From Ophiosphaerella korrae (Eukaryota; Ascomycota; Dothideomycetes; Pleosporales; Phaeosphaeriaceae), in NCBI GenBank assembly GCA_028456385.1, contig JALNQF010000104.1, forward strand, positions 62,001-126,000: a stretch of 64,000 nt of DNA, written 5' to 3'. Numbering within the stretch: the stretch's first letter is position 1; the number at the start of each line of letters is the position of its first letter. Under the pieces are notes generated by a model. That model was not told the DNA's origin and searched no databases. It saw nothing but the letters and a program-made list of their open reading frames with translations. A program made the position numbers and the translations under genes. Of this stretch, positions 34,620-46,819 are shown in pieces.

Positions 34620-36684
34620 TCATAACAAGGTGTGTTTGTGTCGTCCCTTGTTGCCGGTTGCGTACTCTCCGTCCGGATTCCATTCTTCAGGTTGGAAGTC
34701 TGGATTCATAAAATGGGCTGTATTGAAATGGGAGCTGAGTAGGATTAGTTGACGAGTATTTTGCCGCTTTTGTGCGACCTACTTGCGAAATATCGAGGTC
34801 TGGAAAGACTGTGCTTGCATTATGGAGCCAAAGCCAGGTTCCAGTTCGTACATGGAAGGCCTGAAGGGACCGACACCCCTTTCCACCACTGGCGCAGGAC
34901 GATCAACAGTGACCGGAGGGGGCGGCGGTGGGTGAATGGGCAGCGTTACTGGAGGCTGATCGAGGGAAAGGCTGTGATGGCTCGAGGGGTTGTATTGGCT
35001 CGCGTGGCTGGAGTGACTTGGAATAATGAAATCCAAAGGAGAGGTGCTAACGGGAGTCACGGGTGTTGCTGCAGATGGGTAGGGTTGCACAGCCGTAACT
35101 TGCGGTTGGGAGACGGGGCTGGGGCTGAAGTCATATGAGAGCGAAGACCATTTCTGGCTGAAACCTGTGGGGTAGACACTTGGGATCATGGTCATGACAT
35201 CGGTGAGGTTTGACGAGGCTGGGACAAATTCTTCGGCGTAGTTGGCGAGAGCAACCTGTAGTGGCGGCTGTACAGGCATGGCCTGCTGTTGGAAGGGGAC
35301 ATCTTCAGCCTTGTAAAGAATGTCAAAATGGCCACTACATGAGCTATTAGTTGCAGTCCTAGAGGAGGCAAAAGGCGCCAGAGGCGCAGGAGCTATACTC
35401 ACGGCCTATAGAGTAGCCTCAGCATGGGGGCGTTCGGGAGAGGAACTTGGTGGTGGTCTAATGGCTCTGCATAGTAGCTGCGGTTGATCTCCTCGCCCGG
35501 AGAACGGTCGAGGTACCACACCTCGAGACCCAACCCTGCAGGCTTGACGAGGGCGTCAGCAAGGGCGGCGATGCCGATGTTGTCGGCTTCGCACTGGGCA
35601 GGCTCGATGTTGTTTGCGCAGTAGGCCTTGACATCGCCCATGGGGACAAAGTGGCTAAAGTCGTCTGCATGTGTCTGCACCCAGGCACTGGCAAGGAGCT
35701 GAACTGGTCAGGAGATGGGGCCAGCAATAAGGGCTGGCGGCGGAAGGGGACTTACCTTGACATAGGTGATGATGGCCATGGACACGCTCATGTCGTTGAA
35801 GGCCTGGAGCAGGATGTCGGCGGCGGCGGCGCCGTCCATGCGCTGCAGCGAGTCGGCCAGCTTGCGCAGGAGGTCGAAGGCCTCGTCGGCAAAGTCGATC
35901 CAGATGTCGCGCGGGTAGCCGGCATGGTCGAGCAGATTGCCGAGCGAGTTGAGGCGGGCTTCCTCGGCCCCAAATTTGTTGACGTCCTGGAGGCGCAGCA
36001 GGGCCTCAAAGTAGGTGAAGGCGATAGCTAGAGGGGGTGAGTAGAGGAAGGAAGAAGGGAAAGAAGAAGGGGGGAGGGCAACTCACCACGCCATCCACAG
36101 TGGCCGTCGCCGCGACAGGTGCGAAAGTAGGCGTATTTGGCAGGCAGGGCGGCCGTCTTGACTCTATAGACGGCGTCGGCGTTGGCATACTGCGTCGTGA
36201 TAGCAGCGCTGCTCTGGCGCTCGCCGACTAGCGGACCCTGGGCCTCGGGCTCATACTCGCTGGACAGCTTCTGCAGATGAGCCAGCTCCTCGTCTGAGGC
36301 CAGGTAGGCTTGGTCAGCCATGGCGGCGAGGGGGTGGTGACGGTGGTGCTGCTGTTGTTGTTGTTGTTGTTGTTGTTGGTGGTGTTGTTGTTGGTGTTGG
36401 TGCTGTTGCTGGTGCGGGTGCTGGAGCTGGTGTTGGTGCAGCTGGAGTTGCTGATGCTCGTGCTGGGCCTGGTGGTGGTTAAAGCGGGCGGGAGCGTGGA
36501 CCGGGGCGCGCATTGGTAGTGGCCGCGCAAACGACAGGCCGCCGTGGAGCATGGCATTGTACTGGCCCTGGCTCACCTGGTCCGCATCCACCTGGCCCGG
36601 GCTGAGTGCGGGACCAACTCCATAGTGCTGGCCGCCGGTTGCATGCGGGTGGAAGCCCGTCAACACCGACGACGGTCTGCTCAT
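34620..36684 (-). CDS. Otubain-type ubiquitin thioesterase (peptidase C65) with poly-Gln N-terminus
   Basis: Five exons on the minus strand: 36684-36087, 36027-35756, 35698-35403, 35334-34783 and 34734-34620, giving 610 residues. The catalytic Cys (about 196) sits in CRGDGHCGWRAIAFTYFE, which is rebuilt across intron 1. The catalytic His (about 391) is in PGHFDILYK after intron 3. Between them are helices typical of otubains (LLRKLADSLQRMDGAAAADI) and the DNIGIAALADAL segment. Otubains cleave ubiquitin, often Lys48-linked chains, in the cytosol or nucleus. The N-terminal 150 residues are extended and Gln/His-rich with a run of 10 Gln, and the C-terminal 220 residues are Pro/Ser-rich. Animal OTUB1 is about 270 residues, so both tails are fungal additions. 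The start at MSRPSSVLTGF is chosen because the upstream frame is microsatellite leader. Confidence 0.88.
36350..36425. repeat. CAA/CAG-type trinucleotide repeat encoding poly-Gln
   Basis: TTG/CTG-rich on the plus strand. It encodes the Gln run and Gln/His-rich segment of the otubain on the minus strand, so its length may vary between isolates. Confidence 0.85.
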
Positions 36685-38573
36685 CGTGCTCGGCGGCCGA
36701 TAGATCGACTGCGCGCGCGTGTGTGTGTGGGTGTGTATATGTATGTATATATGTATGTTTGTCTGTCTGTCTGTATGTATGTCTGCGAGTGAGCATGGGC
36801 GTAAGGGCGTGGGCGTGGGCGAGTCGTATATGCTGCCTCCCCCTCCTGTGGGTGACTGTGGTCGGCTGGCAATTGGGTGGATGGACAAGGCCACAGCAGA
36901 CTCAGCAGCAATTCGCCCACGAGTTGGCTGCTGCACAGATGGGCAACTTGGCCTTTTAGTAGTTGCACTCGTCCGCGGTGATGCCGTCGTACCCTTTGCG
37001 ACCCAGGGGCACGTCAATATATGGGAGAGACAGGCGTGATGTCTGCGGCCTGCCTGTGGAATTCACTCGGCTGCCAGGCACCAAAGCACCAAAGCACCCT
37101 GCGACACATTCGTCCTGGCGGTTTGAAACGGCCAGGCTGGTTGCACCAGGAGCCTGGCAGACGGACAGAGCACAGAATCGATCTCGTCAGTGCAAAGCCG
37201 CCTCATGCACAAGGAGCGATGGGGCTGCTTCAAGTGAAACCGGAGGGAGCAGAGGGTAGGGCGAGGCGTGACGGCGCACAAGAAGAGAAGCCTCTATCCA
37301 AGGGCGGACAGGACACTGCACCCTCCTTCAGCGCCTGCTGGGGCGTTGAGCAAAAGAAAAACAGAAAGACAGCCATGGACGAGGCCAGCAACGGCACCCT
37401 CAACCCAATCCCAAGCCCTGTCAGCACACACAATACTGCACACGCACACGCACGCGCGGGGTGCAATGGCTTGTCAGCCCACCCCAACATCCATGTAGTT
37501 ATCACCATGGCCTTCACCACCACCACCACCACCACCATGCCCTCCGTTGCAGCCCCAACCCAAGTACCAAACCACCGCCAGCCCAATTGCGGAGCCCTGC
37601 CCAAGGCTGGTGTAGCACGCAGATTAGGGAACAAGTCTCTAGCGGCCTCGTACTACGTCGTGGAATGCACCCTTAACAAAAACCACCCATGACGCCGCAA
37701 AAGCGCCTTTTGGGTATTGCCCCTCTTGCACGGGCCCAAGCTCCATAGTCCACACCCAAGTCTGAGCAGCGAGCAGTCAGCAGTGACTAGGTAGTGACTA
37801 GGTAGCAAGCGGCGAGCACTCCAGTCACCCTGACGCACTCCATGATTCGTTCGCATCGTCGTGGCGTTTGGAAAAAGAAACCTAACGGCCGGCCCGGCGA
37901 AAATGCTGGAGTGAGAGTTACCGTCCCCACGCCGCAAGCGAGCCCCCCATCCCAGCATCTTCGACACACGCAGCCTTGCCTAGCTGCTGCCTGCTTTCCC
38001 ATTTGCTCGAGCCTCGCTCGAGCCTCGCTACACCCTCCACCCCCCAGCCTAAGCCGCTTCCCCGAGCCAGGCGTCTGTTACAGCCAGACGATCCGCATGA
38101 GTCGCCCACTGTGTCGACAGAAAAGCTCGAGTCCCATGTCACCTCACTGGTCAGCATTGTCTTTTTGATCTCAAGCCACATCACCTGGGGCTACGCCATC
38201 GCTGCAGGAGCCCGTGACGACCGCCCAACCGGGTTTCTTGGCTGCTTGCAACCAGAGAACGAGGCCATGTTACATACATCTTCTGCCGCTGACCCTCTGT
38301 AGCAGAGGCGCCTATGTACCTGTGTTCCCGAACAAATCCGCTGCCCAAGTCTGTTGAGACGCCATTTGGGGAACAAGCTGCTCATGTGAAGGGAAACTCT
38401 TGCCTTGTGCTACTTGCTCAACCAACCCTGATTCTCGTCCTGGGCATCGTGTCTCACTCTTCAGGAGAGGTACAGCCTCAGTGACGGTAATGTGTAACCA
38501 TCCCATCCCGTGGTCTTTGCCCGTATTCCCGGTTATTGGTCGTCTTGTACCCCTCACACTTCCAGCATGCAAG
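36685..38573. other. Intergenic region between otubain and CSN2
   Basis: Upstream leader of the otubain gene (both neighbours on the minus strand) and 3' flank of CSN2. The plus frame 37021-37692 (223 codons) has biased His/Thr/Pro composition and no domain; I do not call it. Small tandem duplications occur at about 37784-37803 and 38007-38030. Confidence 0.5.
36717..36784. repeat. Compound (TG)n/(GTAT)n/(GTCT)n microsatellite
   Basis: Dinucleotide and tetranucleotide repeats just upstream of the otubain start codon, probably in its 5' UTR. Confidence 0.85.
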
Positions 38574-40314
38574 TCATCCTTTGCTAGAAACGCCCGACAT
38601 TCGGCCAAAGTTGCCCTTGCCTTTGTGTTTACCTGATTTAGCCCCCATAGCACTGGAATTCCAGGCCAGGCCGTGACCACTGGTGCCGCCAGGAGGAAAC
38701 GCTAGACCACTATCGTCTGACTTGAACCCGTCTCCTTCGTTCAAAACTGTTTTCCACAGTTTTCCAATTGCGGCACTCCACTCCTGCACCGCCTGCACCC
38801 GATCCATGTCGGTACTACTTTCGATCTCCACCGTTCCGTTCTGCTGGTTGATTTTGCCGCGCAATCGCTTGTCAACAATCAAAAACCCCACAATCTCCTG
38901 AACCTCGGGCAGAGAGATTTTCAGCTGTTTCGAAATGAATGCCAGCGTGAACCGAGTGTACGGTGCGACAAGCTTGACGACAGCCTTGGTGCGCACGTTC
39001 CGTGTTACTTCGTCAATATTCTCGGCGATGAATGGATCTTGCAGCAGGTCCTTGTTGTCCTGCAGGATTTTTTCGTACTCGTGGATATCTTCGCGCTGAT
39101 AGGCGTTCACAAGGTTAGTCATGGTGGAGATGCGGGGATCATTCTGGTAGGGTTTCGTTTCCTGCGAATCAAAAGGGTTGATGTTGGAACCCGAAAGCAT
39201 GGTCGAGAGGACTAGGTACTTGAGAACCTGAATCCGCTGTAGTGAGCCTGCCTCGTCGTAATTCTTGAAACTCTCAAAGAAGTCACTCTGCGCCCCCTTC
39301 CAGTTCTCTGCAACGCTTTAGCACTAGGTCCCTGTCTTGGAGCTCTCGCTTACCTTCACTCATATGCATCTTGCCACCACATTCTCGGATGATACCCATG
39401 ATCTTGGGGTGTGGCACTGCCGACTTTACCTTAAGCGCCCGTTGATATAGTGCCTGTCGTATTCGTAAGCTCAGGATGCACATGGCAGGAAGAGGATCAT
39501 CGGACCGACCTTCAGGCGCTTGTTATTTCTCTGGTCAGCATACATGAGAATCTCGAGAGAATAGACCTCTAACGAATACGTCCCTTTGCTCGGATCGTCG
39601 GTTCCGTCTTCCCGCTGACAAGCCTTGTGCATTTCTCGCAGCTTGTCAGTTAGCTGGCGGTAGTCTTTCCTATCTAGCCACAACCGCGCGAGCTTGATAT
39701 TCGTCTTCAGCCAGAGCCGCTCGTTGTTGGTGCTCTGGAATATATCCAGAGTCAGGGCGTAAAACTTTTCCATGCACCCGTATGCGTCGGGATCTTCGGC
39801 AGCCTTTTCTATGAAATCGAGCATGTTGTTGATGGATTTTTCCGAGTAGTTGCGTGTGACGGCCGACTTGACATAGGTAAGGAGTTCCTTGTAGTGTTCT
39901 ACTGCCTGGTCTGGGTCAGTGGTCGCTCTTTCTAATTTGGACGCGGCAGATATACCTGCTCGTAGCGTGCGAGCTTGAACTCGAGCTTGATGGCCTGCTT
40001 CAGGCCCTTGAAGCCCCTACAACCCGTCAGCACAGCTCGGGCCCAGCAATTGCAACATGGCCGCACCAGTCCGACTTTTCCTCTTCAAGCGTAGGTATGC
40101 CCAGGAACTCTTCGATGGCCGACTCGGGGTCCTCGCCCTTGAGCTGTTTTGCGTTGTAGTACTTGTTCTCGATGTCGACGTCGCCGTTCTGCTCGTCGTC
40201 GTCGTCTTCGTATTCGAAGTCGTATCTGTGCTGCGTTAGCTGGGCACAAGCGTCTATCGTGCACACGTACTCTTCCTCGCCTGAGTCCTGCATGAAATCA
40301 TCGTCGTCTGACAT
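38574..40314 (-). CDS. csn2: COP9 signalosome complex subunit 2
   Basis: Six exons on the minus strand: 40314-40265, 40225-40067, 40016-39956, 39905-39510, 39453-39354 and 39307-38574, giving 499 residues. The acidic N-terminus (MSDDDDFMQDSGEEEY) and NKYYNAKQLKGEDPESAIEE are hallmarks of Csn2/Rpn6-type subunits. Helical repeats follow (INNMLDFIEKAAEDPDAYGC, LWLKTNIKLARLWLDRKDY, SAVPHPKIMGIIRECGGKMH). The C-terminal PCI domain contains NLVNAYQREDIHEYEKIL and FISKQLKISLPEVQEIVGFL. The COP9 signalosome removes Nedd8 from cullins and in fungi controls development and secondary metabolism. Every exon join keeps frame. The first donor (GT|GTGCAC) is the least certain and leaves one extra Val. The C-terminal 60 residues are Gly/Ser/Lys-rich. 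Confidence 0.93.
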
Positions 40315-41241
40315 GGTTGTGGCGCAGCGAGGAGGCAGGTATGGGGAGATGTCTTGAAGCTGTCGGCGGAGGCGGTGGAGGCGGTGGAGGCGGCGGTTGG
40401 CCCAAAGGTGTGCAGCGGGGGTAGTGTGCTCTGCAGCTCTGCTTGACATGCGGTGGTGCCTGGCCGCAACCCCGCCATGGCACTAGCCGGATTGGGACGA
40501 GCATTGTCCGCCGCAGGCCAACGAACGAACAACGAACTGCCAGCTACGAGCCCAGGCGCGTGTGGCCAATAGAAGATGGGGATCGTACGTGCGCGCACAC
40601 AGGCAGTCCATAGTGTGCGCGTGTTCGGCACAGACAACCTGGGGCCGAAGGAACAATGCACCGAACACCCTTCGAGCGTCGGCGGCTATTGATTTCTGGG
40701 GCGCATGGGCTGCACGGGTGCTGCTGCTGGTCCCAGTCTGGTATTGGATCCGTCATGCCGAGTTTAACCAGGCAGCACACCATCCATCTACCGGTATCTT
40801 CCTGTCTGCAGTGCTGTCGACACCATACATAGCACCATATTATATCACATCACCACCCTGTACACGTGGCCTGCTCCCGCCATCGCACTTGACGAGGCAC
40901 GCCGGCCTTGGTCTGTTTGCGGAGTCCAAGAGTCGACGCTCCTTTAGGCTTAACCTCGCCGGCCTGGATCCTCAACCCATTCCCATCTGGTCTCATCTGC
41001 ATCTCTACAACCCGGCTTCTGGAACGCCTTGTCCTCGCCCACAGCCTCTTGCCCTCGCCTTCGCCCATTCCTACCACCGCCAGCACCTTCGCTTTCCGTG
41101 CTACCTTCACGCTCTGGCACCTTGCCCGCGCCTGTCAGTGCCAGTGCCAGCACCCTTGCATCACTTACGCGACCACGTTTGTCATCCCTAAGCCGACGCT
41201 TGAATCGCATCCATTGCCGCGCCTCCCCTCCAGCCGTCGCG
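40315..41241. promoter_or_regulatory. Divergent promoter region of csn2 and rho3
   Basis: 927 bp between the two divergent start codons. Near csn2 there is a small tandem repeat of a GGCGGTGGA-type unit (40371-40397). The rho3 side (40850-41240) is C-rich and pyrimidine-rich, as in many fungal leaders. The plus frame 40562-41191 (209 codons) has no recognisable domain and is not called. Confidence 0.5.
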
Positions 41242-42160
41242 ATGCCCATGTGCGGTGGAACAAAGTCTGTGCAGCGCAAGCTCGTGCTACTGTACGTCAA
41301 GCCCCTAGCTAGGAACCTGCTTGCTTCATCGCGGTCGCGGCAGATGCGCCATGTCACGCTTCGCTAACCGGCATCCCCAGTGGTGATGGCGCATGCGGCA
41401 AGACCTCCCTACTGAACGTCTTCACAAGAGGCTACTTCCCCACGGTATAGTAAGTCACTTGCGCCACCTACATGTACATGCGCCCGACGTTGACCCAATT
41501 TGCTTGCCAGCGAGCCCACAGTGTTTGGTATGCGCTCCCGTAATCCTGCTCCTGCCTGACCATGCTAACAATTCGTATAGAGAACTATGTTCACGGTTCG
41601 TTGCACCCGCTCCTCCATGCTCATGCGGAAACACCATTGACGTAATATGTAGACATCTACATCGATAACACTCACGTCGAGCTTAGCCTTTGGGACACCG
41701 CTGGCCAGGAGGAATTCGATCGGTTACGGTCTCTTAGTTACGATGACACACACGCCATTATGCTGTGCTTCTCTGTTGACTCGCCCGACTCGCTCGAGAA
41801 TGTAGAAACAAAATGGGTGGGAGAAATCGCAGAAAACTGTCCAAACGTTAAGCTTGTCCTGGTCGCCCTCAAGTGTGACCTGCGAAAACGAGAGGAGGAT
41901 GATGCAGAGAATGAAGAGCCTGAGAAGCCATGCATCGACTACGACGAAGGTCTTCGAGTTGCAGAGAAGATCAAGGCGCTACGGTATCTGGGTAAGATGA
42001 CCAGCCAGCCGGATAACACAGTGAGCCGTATAGCTAATCCAGTACAGAGTGTTCCGCTATGAAGAATAGAGGTGTCAACGAAGCCTTCACCGAAGCCGCC
42101 CGTGTTGCACTGCAAGTCAAGACAAGTAAGGACAAGAGCGGTTGTTGCGCCGTCATGTAG
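41242..42160 (+). CDS. rho3: Rho-family GTPase Rho3
   Basis: Six exons: 41242-41291, 41381-41449, 41511-41527, 41581-41595, 41653-41991 and 42048-42160, giving 200 residues. The product shows KLVLLGDGACGKTSLLNVF (P-loop), YEPTVFENYVHD (switch I), LWDTAGQEEFDRLR (switch II), ALKCDL (guanine specificity; Cys replaces the usual Thr of TKxD, as in Rho3), ECSAMKNRGVNEAF, and a C-terminal CAAX box CAVM for prenylation. Rho3 controls polarised growth, exocytosis and actin at hyphal tips. Exons 3 and 4 are only 17 and 15 bases; both are needed to restore switch I. The acidic insert after KCDLRKREEDD is typical of fungal Rho3. Confidence 0.93.
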
Positions 42161-43021
42161 ATCCGCCGTCTTGCTTACATTTCACCTTTTGGCTTTTTGG
42201 ATATCCTTATATCCTCTATTCTTCTTCACCTTCCGCAAACACGAACATATGCCCAACGGCCCCACGAACCACACCTACATTCGCCGCATTGCGTGTACCT
42301 CTCGTTATCTCTTGTCACTTGTAATTGATCCATCTCGGTGTAGACAAAGGGGGAAACTTTGCTTTTTGAAACCCTTCCTAGATACCGTGCTTGTCTTTTT
42401 TTTCTTTTTTTCTAGAGCGGGGAAAAAGAGATACCTGCTTGATTTGATCGAAAATATTATTTCTTTTAGTTTATCGCCAGAGAAGACTTCTTTTTGCTGT
42501 TCAGAGACCCCACTTCTCGGTCTCACCATACGAAATCCCAGTTCCTTTTACTTTTAACCCTGATGTATATGTTTTGCCCCACAGCCCATGGTTTGGCCTT
42601 GCTTCTTTCCTTGGATCCGATTTTCTGCCATAGTAGAATCAGAGCAGCGCCTTAGCCTCTGATAGGGGTTCGCTGAGTACTCGAGAGAGTATAGATTACT
42701 TATTCAACATGCTCACGCTTTTTTTGTGTGAAGTGCATAAATGCTCTGTATTCCACGTGCATCGTGCTGGTTTCGCTCTTTGCCCCTTGTTGATTACACA
42801 CTAGATACCGAATAAGGACCCATCCGAGGACAATACGATTCGCTAATTAGTGGAGAATATCGGGCGTTGAAAGATCGCTAAGATCGAGCTCTATATCCCC
42901 GGTAAAAATGTGCCAGTCCTAAATGCACAGCCGTACTCCTCCGCCCCCCTAAGTCCGCACCACATTTTGAATGAGAAACATCCTCCACAATTCATCGTAT
43001 GACAACAGTTGCGACTTTGCC
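42161..43021. other. Intergenic between convergent genes
   Basis: 3' flanks of rho3 (with a T-rich tract at about 42396-42413) and msh6. No gene recognised. Confidence 0.5.
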
Positions 43022-46000
43022 TCACATGGCCGCAATTGCTTCTCTCAGTACATCGAGTGCCCTATCACCCACACCTTCAAGCCCATCCCGAAGTGCCCAG
43101 GCTACATCGCTCTGTACCCCGAGAGGCACGTACACACCTCCTTCCTCACGCTTCACTTCCATCCTCTCGCCCAACCGGGATGTATGTTCCCATTCCCTGG
43201 CGGCCTTCTCCGCGTTTTGGATTACCCTATCTGGGATGCCGCACATGGCTGCACAGTGCATACCGAAGCTGCCTTCCGCAACACCCTCTTCTAACTTGTA
43301 CAGGAACGTGATCGATTTGGATGACTCGTCGACATGGATGCGCATGCGCTTATTTTGGACCTCGGGATGCAGCTCAAATTCCTTCGCTAGCGATCTGTAA
43401 TGGGTCGCGAAGAAGCCTACGCAGCCTACACGCGTGGCAATGTCGTGGAGTACAGCTTGTGCGACTGCCACGCCATCGTACGAAGATGTACCACGGCCAA
43501 GCTCGTCAAGGATGACAAGGGAACGAGGCGTGGCTTCCGATAGGATCTTTTGTGTTTCGGAAAGTTCGACAAAGAAGGTGGATTGCGCGGCGAAGATGTT
43601 GTCATTGGCACCAAGGCGAGACATAATACGGTCAACAGGTGTGAGTGTTGCTGACGTGCAGGGTAGGTAGCATCCAACCTGCGCCAGAATGACCGCTACG
43701 CATGTCATGCGGAGGATAGTCGATTTACCAGCAGCATTGGCTCCAGTAAGAAGGCTGATGTTTGCTTCATCGCCACCTAACCTGATGTCGTTGGGTATGA
43801 AATCATCGACCGTATTGAGCATGCACGGATGACGAAGCTCTTCAAATTTGACTATGCTGCGCTCACCTTCTGAAAATTGCGGGCGGCAGCTAGGCTCACC
43901 GAGAGAAGCGGATGCTTTAGCCAGACTGATTAAACAATCAAACTGAGCAATGATTTTCACAGCTGCAAGCCATGTCTTGTAGTCTTCGTCAAATCTTTTA
44001 CAGAAGCGGCTGGCCACCTCTCGTACAATTTGGCCATGGGTTTCTTCAGCCTCTTGGATAGCTCGTACGAGCTTTCGAAGTTCAGGTGTATAGTATCGGG
44101 TTACTTTGGCAGTTGCCGACATTTGATCCCAGTTATTCGGCACCTTGACCTTCTTTGGAATCTCCAATTGGTAGATTTCCTTGCCAATGTCGCGGTAAAC
44201 TATGGCGTTGTTACCAAGGTCTTTTCGTGCTTTTTTTAGGAGCTTCTCAAGATTGGCTTTGCAATCATCGATTTCTTGATGGCTGTTGTCGAAATCTTCT
44301 TCAACACCAGACTCTGGAACAAGAATGCCCTCCTTCCTAGCAAGGTCACGATCAAAGGCTGATTGCCATGGTGATAGCGCTGAAGCAAGGTCCGGCATGG
44401 AAGCAATCAGCTGCCCAATTACACCCTCGCCATCGCCAAATTGCTTCAAAAGACCTATCGTATATTCAATTTGTTCAAATCCTTCGAGGACTTTCAGGAA
44501 GTCTTGAGTCTTGCATCTATTAGCATGAATGCGTGAAATCAGTCGCTCAAGATCCGGCAATTTGCTGAGGGAAGAGCTGAAGTTGTCCATGATGGTCGGA
44601 TCAGCATTCAATGCATCCACAGCATCAAGCCGAGCATTGATCTTTTTCGCATCCGCCAGAGGATGACAAACCCATTGTCTAAGCAACCGCTTGCCGAACG
44701 GAGTGATGCATCGGTTAAGCATTGCGAATAGCGTGCCCTCACTGGTTCCGTCAAAGCTATTGGCGAAGATTTCAAGATTGATGAGGGTCTGCCCGTCAAG
44801 CACTAAGCTCGTAGCCTTCCGAATTGGATCGTACCATTGGAAATTACCACAAGTCACTAGATCACGCTCAATCTTGAGCGTACGAAGATATTGCAGAAGC
44901 GCGCCGAAAGCCGACATGGCTAAGTCTTGCTCACGTGCTTCCCGTAGCACTGGTGGCCAAGCATTGATGTTGTCCTCAGTAGGAGATTCGAAGTAGCTGT
45001 TCGCTTCTATTTCCCGAATCGTGATATCAGCTGGCCAGAATTCCTTGGTCGGCTTCAAGTAGTTCCAAATCGTGCTCGGTGCCGTGTTGTTCTTCAAGAT
45101 CCGTAAAGCTTTTGCTGAAATGCAGGATTTCTCTATGAGCAGTTCGCCAGGCCTCATTTGGGCAATGAGTGTTTCAAATTTGGTCATGTCGATGTCATCT
45201 GTAAATTCGCAAAGCTGAAATTGCGCGGTTGCTGAATCAACAAAGGCTACACCAAAAGCTGGCAGATTATCTCTGTCAATCTCTTTGATAGCCATACAAT
45301 ATGTTGACATGTCGTTTTGAAGCATGCCAGCATCAACAAGTGTACCAGATGTTAACACAGCGGCTAATTCTCTTCGAATAATCTTATCTGCCTTCGAATT
45401 TGCAGGCTTCTTGTCATCACGTTCACGCATCTCTTTGCCGAGGGCTGATTCCATCTGGTCAACTCGAGCGACTTTGTAACCTTTCGCCACGAATTGAGTT
45501 GCCCACATGTCCAAAGATGCTTCTGGCACTCCTACCATCCTCATATTGACACGGTCAGTCAACTTCAGATCGAAAAGCTGGTGGCCAATGGTAGCATCTT
45601 TTTCATAGAGCTCGTAAAATTTGCCTTTCTTGAAGAACACGATTGTGTCCCAAAATTTGCTCTTGATTTCCCAGTATTGTCTCTCGAATGGCGAGAATCC
45701 ATTGGGTGGCGGCGCCCAGGCTGAAGGAGGGATGTAGAGTGTCCGACAATCGTAGTCCGGGTGACCAACAGGGTGGCGGTCGGCGTCCTGCATATTTGCT
45801 AGCCATGTGTATCTTTTTTCCGGCTCTGAAGCAGATGGTCTCTCTTTTTTCTTGCTTGCACTCTCTTTCGTCTTTTGGGTATGCAGGCGTGGCTCGTAGA
45901 TGATTGGATTTTCAGGATTGTAAGTCCACTTCTGTGCTGAGGAAGCACCATCCATGACAACATCCTCCTCAGTCTCCTCCTTGAATAGGATCACCGGCGG

Positions 46001-46819
46001 AGGTGAGGACTTGATTTTTGGTCTCGTTGATGATGGTCGCTTGCGTTTCTTTGAAACCACCTCCTCTTCATCAGAACCGTCTGGTACGATGAAGTCGTCA
46101 ATATCTGTCTTATGATTAGCTTTCAGTCCTGTATTGTATGACCAGATCCGACCACATGACAACGTTGCCGTCCGACCTACCTTCTTCAAGCATGGCCTGC
46201 TGGGTCGCAGCATCTAGTCCAAAGTCATCATCCGAGTCGTCCTCGATGGCAACCCTCCGACGCTTCGAAACCCTGCCCCTTGAATTATTCGCAATTGGGC
46301 CGAGCACTTCGTCTTCGTCTTCATCGTCTTCGGACTCGGCATAATTGACGGTCTTCCTAGCCTGCGAAATATTAGCAGATGAACTTCGGCATCGACAAGA
46401 CCTCTGTGACCTACCTTTCGCGAGGGACTACCGATAGCTACGCCTGCAACTTCTGACAAGGCAATGTTAGTCTTGGTGAGCAACGGTGGAGTGAATGACA
46501 GACCATTCTCCTTGTTTCTCCCAAGCGGGAGTTCGACTTCCTGCCGTATAGGGCTTGAAGGCACGGGGGCATCACTGCTGGGAACCGGCGTGATAGAGGC
46601 TGGTGGTCTTGTGAAAGCAGACGTAGATAGTGTAGAGACGGGCGCCTTCTTCAATGTTGCAGGACTAGAAGGCGCGTGACTTGGCGAATTGGTTGACTGC
46701 TTCTGGAAGAAACCCAGAATGGACTTTTGGCTTTTCGCCGACTGTGAGCCTGGAGGCGGCTGCTTCTTTTGCGAAGGGCGAGGCGTGGCCATTTCGTTGC
46801 CTTCGACACCGCGTGCCAT
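43022..46819 (-). CDS. msh6: DNA mismatch repair protein Msh6
   Basis: Three exons on the minus strand: 46819-46415, 46361-46181 and 46104-43022, giving 1222 residues. A PCNA-binding PIP box (QKSILGFFQK) lies near residue 30, followed by a disordered acidic linker (AESEDDEDEDEVLGP, DDSDDDFGLD). MutS domain I has FERQYWEIKSKFWDTIVFFK and the mismatch-contacting FYELYE (Phe-x-Glu). The ATPase has Walker A TGANAAGKST near residue 984, the form used by fungal Msh6, and Walker B LVILDELGRGTSSYDG, with GFFATHYRSLA (His switch) and EGSFGMHCAAMCGIPD. With Msh2 it forms MutS-alpha, which recognises base mismatches and small loops. Two N-terminal introns (GTAGGT donors) link the three frames. The start is ATG 46819, since the upstream extension lacks an ATG. 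Confidence 0.95.

Noticed and set aside
37021..37692. 223-codon plus-strand frame between otubain and CSN2
   Set aside because: Low-complexity His/Thr/Pro stretches, no domain, and located in leader-type sequence.
40562..41191. 209-codon plus-strand frame upstream of rho3
   Set aside because: Pro/His/Leu-rich composition from a C-rich leader, with no domain. It lies in the rho3 5' region.
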